From an uncultured Eubacteriales bacterium (GTDB lineage: Bacteria > Bacillota > Clostridia > Lachnospirales > Anaerotignaceae), in NCBI GenBank assembly GCA_934552695.1, contig CAKTER010000071.1, forward strand, positions 1 through 7,551: a stretch of DNA of 7,551 nt, given 5' to 3'. Below the pieces are notes generated by a model. The model made no database searches. It was not told where the DNA came from and saw only the letters and a list, made by a program, of their open reading frames with translations. The translations under genes and the position numbers were made by a program. Shown piece by piece: positions 6,182 through 7,551 of the stretch (positions within the stretch are counted from its first letter, which is position 1; every line of letters begins with the position of its first letter).

Positions 6182-7551
6182 ATGAAACGGATTATCCCCG
6201 TCCTGCTGGCGGCGTTGCTGCTGGCGGGGTGTGCCAACCGGGACAACAGCCCGGAACCGAATACCGACCCGACTCTTCCGGTGGAAAACACCTGGCAGGA
6301 GGGAGGGACTTTGCGGCTTTCCATGAACGTGACCCGTACCCTGAACCCGCTGCTAAACCGGGATGTGACGGTGGACCGGGTGCTTTCGTTGGTATTTGAA
6401 CCCTTAGCACAGCGGGACGAAACGGGAAAAGTTGTGCCGCATATTGCCAAAAGCTGGGATTACGACGCCACCGGTACGGTGCTGACCCTGCGGCTGGATA
6501 CCAGCAAAACCTGGCACGACGGCACGGCGATTACAGCGGCGGACGTGGTCTATTCGCTGGATACCCTGGCGGCGGGCCCGGCGGACAGCGTGTACCGGCC
6601 CTGCTTGGATAAAATGGCCGGGTATGCCCGGGTGGATGACAGCACGGTGACCATAACCTTTCAAGAGCGTACCGGCGGGAACCTCCATGCGCTGGTGTTC
6701 CCGGTGATTTCGGCGGCCTATTATGGCGGCGGCAATGCGGTGGGCAGCGCCAAAGACCTGGCCCCTATGGGGAACGGGCCCTTTGCCGTGGCTTCGTTCC
6801 GGCAGGGGAAGGAGCTGATTTTGGAGGGCCGGCAGAATAGCTTTACCGCACGGCCCCACGTAGACGCCGTGCAGGTGATTTTGGTAAAAGATACGGCGGC
6901 GGCCCAGTGTGCGTTTGAGCAGGGGATTACCGATGTATTTTTGACAGATCAGGTGTGGGAGCAGGCCGGGGTACAAGCGGTGCCGGTGGCTACCGGGCAG
7001 TACGAGGCCCTGGGCTTTTCGTTCCGCAGCGCCACGCTGCTGGATAGCCGGATTCGGCAGGCGGTGGCCTATGCCATCCCCCGGGAGGAAATTGCCGCCG
7101 GGGCCTATTTGGGGGAGCTGGAGCTGTGCGAGGGGCCCCTCCCTCTTTCCTCTTGGCTGGCCCAAAACCAAACCCGGGTGTATGTGTACGATGCCGAAAA
7201 GGCCCGGGAGCTATTGGCCGAGGCCGGGTGGACGGATGTAAACGGCGACGGCTACCGGGAAAAGACCATCAATGCCTTTTTTGACCGGCTGAGCCTGACC
7301 TTGTTGGTCAACGAGGAAAATACCCAGCGGTTGCGGGCGGCGGTGAGTATCCGGGCGGCGCTGGAGGTGGTGGGCATTCAGGTTGAAATTGTCAGCGTGC
7401 CCTACGACACCTATGTGCAGCGGCTGCAAAAGGGGCAGTTCGATTTGTTTTTGGGCGGGTTTTCGCTGTCGGAGGCCCCGGACTACCGGGCGCTGTTCCG
7501 TTCCGACGGAAAGTGGAACTATATGGGATACCAAAGCCCTGTAACGGACAC
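6182..7551 (+). CDS. family-5 (oligopeptide/dipeptide type) ABC substrate-binding lipoprotein, 3' end cut by window
   Basis: Extracellular ligand-binding lipoprotein of an ABC importer of the DppA/OppA group; ligands in this family include peptides, nickel, haem and some glycosides. The first 456 residues are visible without a stop. The signal has Lys2 and Arg3, a hydrophobic core and lipobox L14-A-G-C17, then a Pro/Asn-rich linker (about 19-36). Family landmarks follow in order: LNPLLNRD (54-61), VFEPLAQRDETGKVVPHIAK (71-90), the signature WHDGTAITAADVVYSL (111-126), GNGPF (197-201), IRQAVAYAIPREEIA (291-305) and AGWTDVNGDGYRE (348-360). Family members usually run 500-560 residues, so roughly 50-100 are missing here. 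It starts 9 bases after the transglycosylase stop. No permease or ATPase is seen inside the window, though they could follow. The ligand is not readable from sequence; a peptide or murein peptide is plausible from context. Confidence 0.9.
   Translation, partial: MKRIIPVLLAALLLAGCANRDNSPEPNTDPTLPVENTWQEGGTLRLSMNVTRTLNPLLNRDVTVDRVLSLVFEPLAQRDETGKVVPHIAKSWDYDATGTVLTLRLDTSKTWHDGTAITAADVVYSLDTLAAGPADSVYRPCLDKMAGYARVDDSTVTITFQERTGGNLHALVFPVISAAYYGGGNAVGSAKDLAPMGNGPFAVASFRQGKELILEGRQNSFTARPHVDAVQVILVKDTAAAQCAFEQGITDVFLTDQVWEQAGVQAVPVATGQYEALGFSFRSATLLDSRIRQAVAYAIPREEIAAGAYLGELELCEGPLPLSSWLAQNQTRVYVYDAEKARELLAEAGWTDVNGDGYREKTINAFFDRLSLTLLVNEENTQRLRAAVSIRAALEVVGIQVEIVSVPYDTYVQRLQKGQFDLFLGGFSLSEAPDYRALFRSDGKWNYMGYQSPVTD

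Noticed and set aside
1..7551. Horizontally acquired island, mobile element, CRISPR or RNA gene
   Set aside because: Base composition and codon use look uniform by eye, and I saw no transposase, integrase, direct-repeat array, tRNA or rRNA. All genes are core or common transport and wall functions.

Overview
The window looks like a GC-rich chromosomal segment from an anaerobic Firmicute, most likely a clostridial gut or rumen type in the Oscillospiraceae/Ruminococcaceae range. This is an inference from strong AGGAGG-type ribosome binding sites, GTG starts, a Gram-positive style lipoprotein repertoire, the polA-coaE-lytic transglycosylase gene order and the protein flavour. Six protein genes fill almost all of it, with uniform base composition and no sign of insertion sequences, phage, CRISPR or RNA genes.

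Layout. Bases 1-72 are a short leader. metA (73-993, +) encodes a homoserine O-acyltransferase whose residue 111 is Glu, pointing to acetyl-CoA use. It is followed by a 198-base convergent gap with a strong bidirectional terminator (1121-1140). A lone NMT1/SsuA-type substrate-binding lipoprotein gene lies on the minus strand (2187-1192). A divergent control region (2188-2357) holds plausible promoters for the next operon.

The plus-strand operon is polA (2358-4997, GTG start preferred), coaE (5014-5607), a small membrane-anchored lytic transglycosylase (5594-6172, overlapping coaE by 14 bases) and a family-5 peptide-type binding lipoprotein (6182 to beyond the window end). All gaps are 16 bases or less, so these four are probably co-transcribed.

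How the genes fit together. PolA (repair and Okazaki-fragment maturation) and CoaE (last step of CoA synthesis) are housekeeping genes that travel together in many bacteria. The transglycosylase followed directly by a peptide-binding lipoprotein suggests, as a hypothesis only, a link between wall turnover and capture of released peptides. I found no clearly new biological system. The points most worth a second look are the solitary NMT1-type binding protein, the transglycosylase/binding-protein pair, the degenerate proofreading domain of PolA and the Glu111 of MetA.
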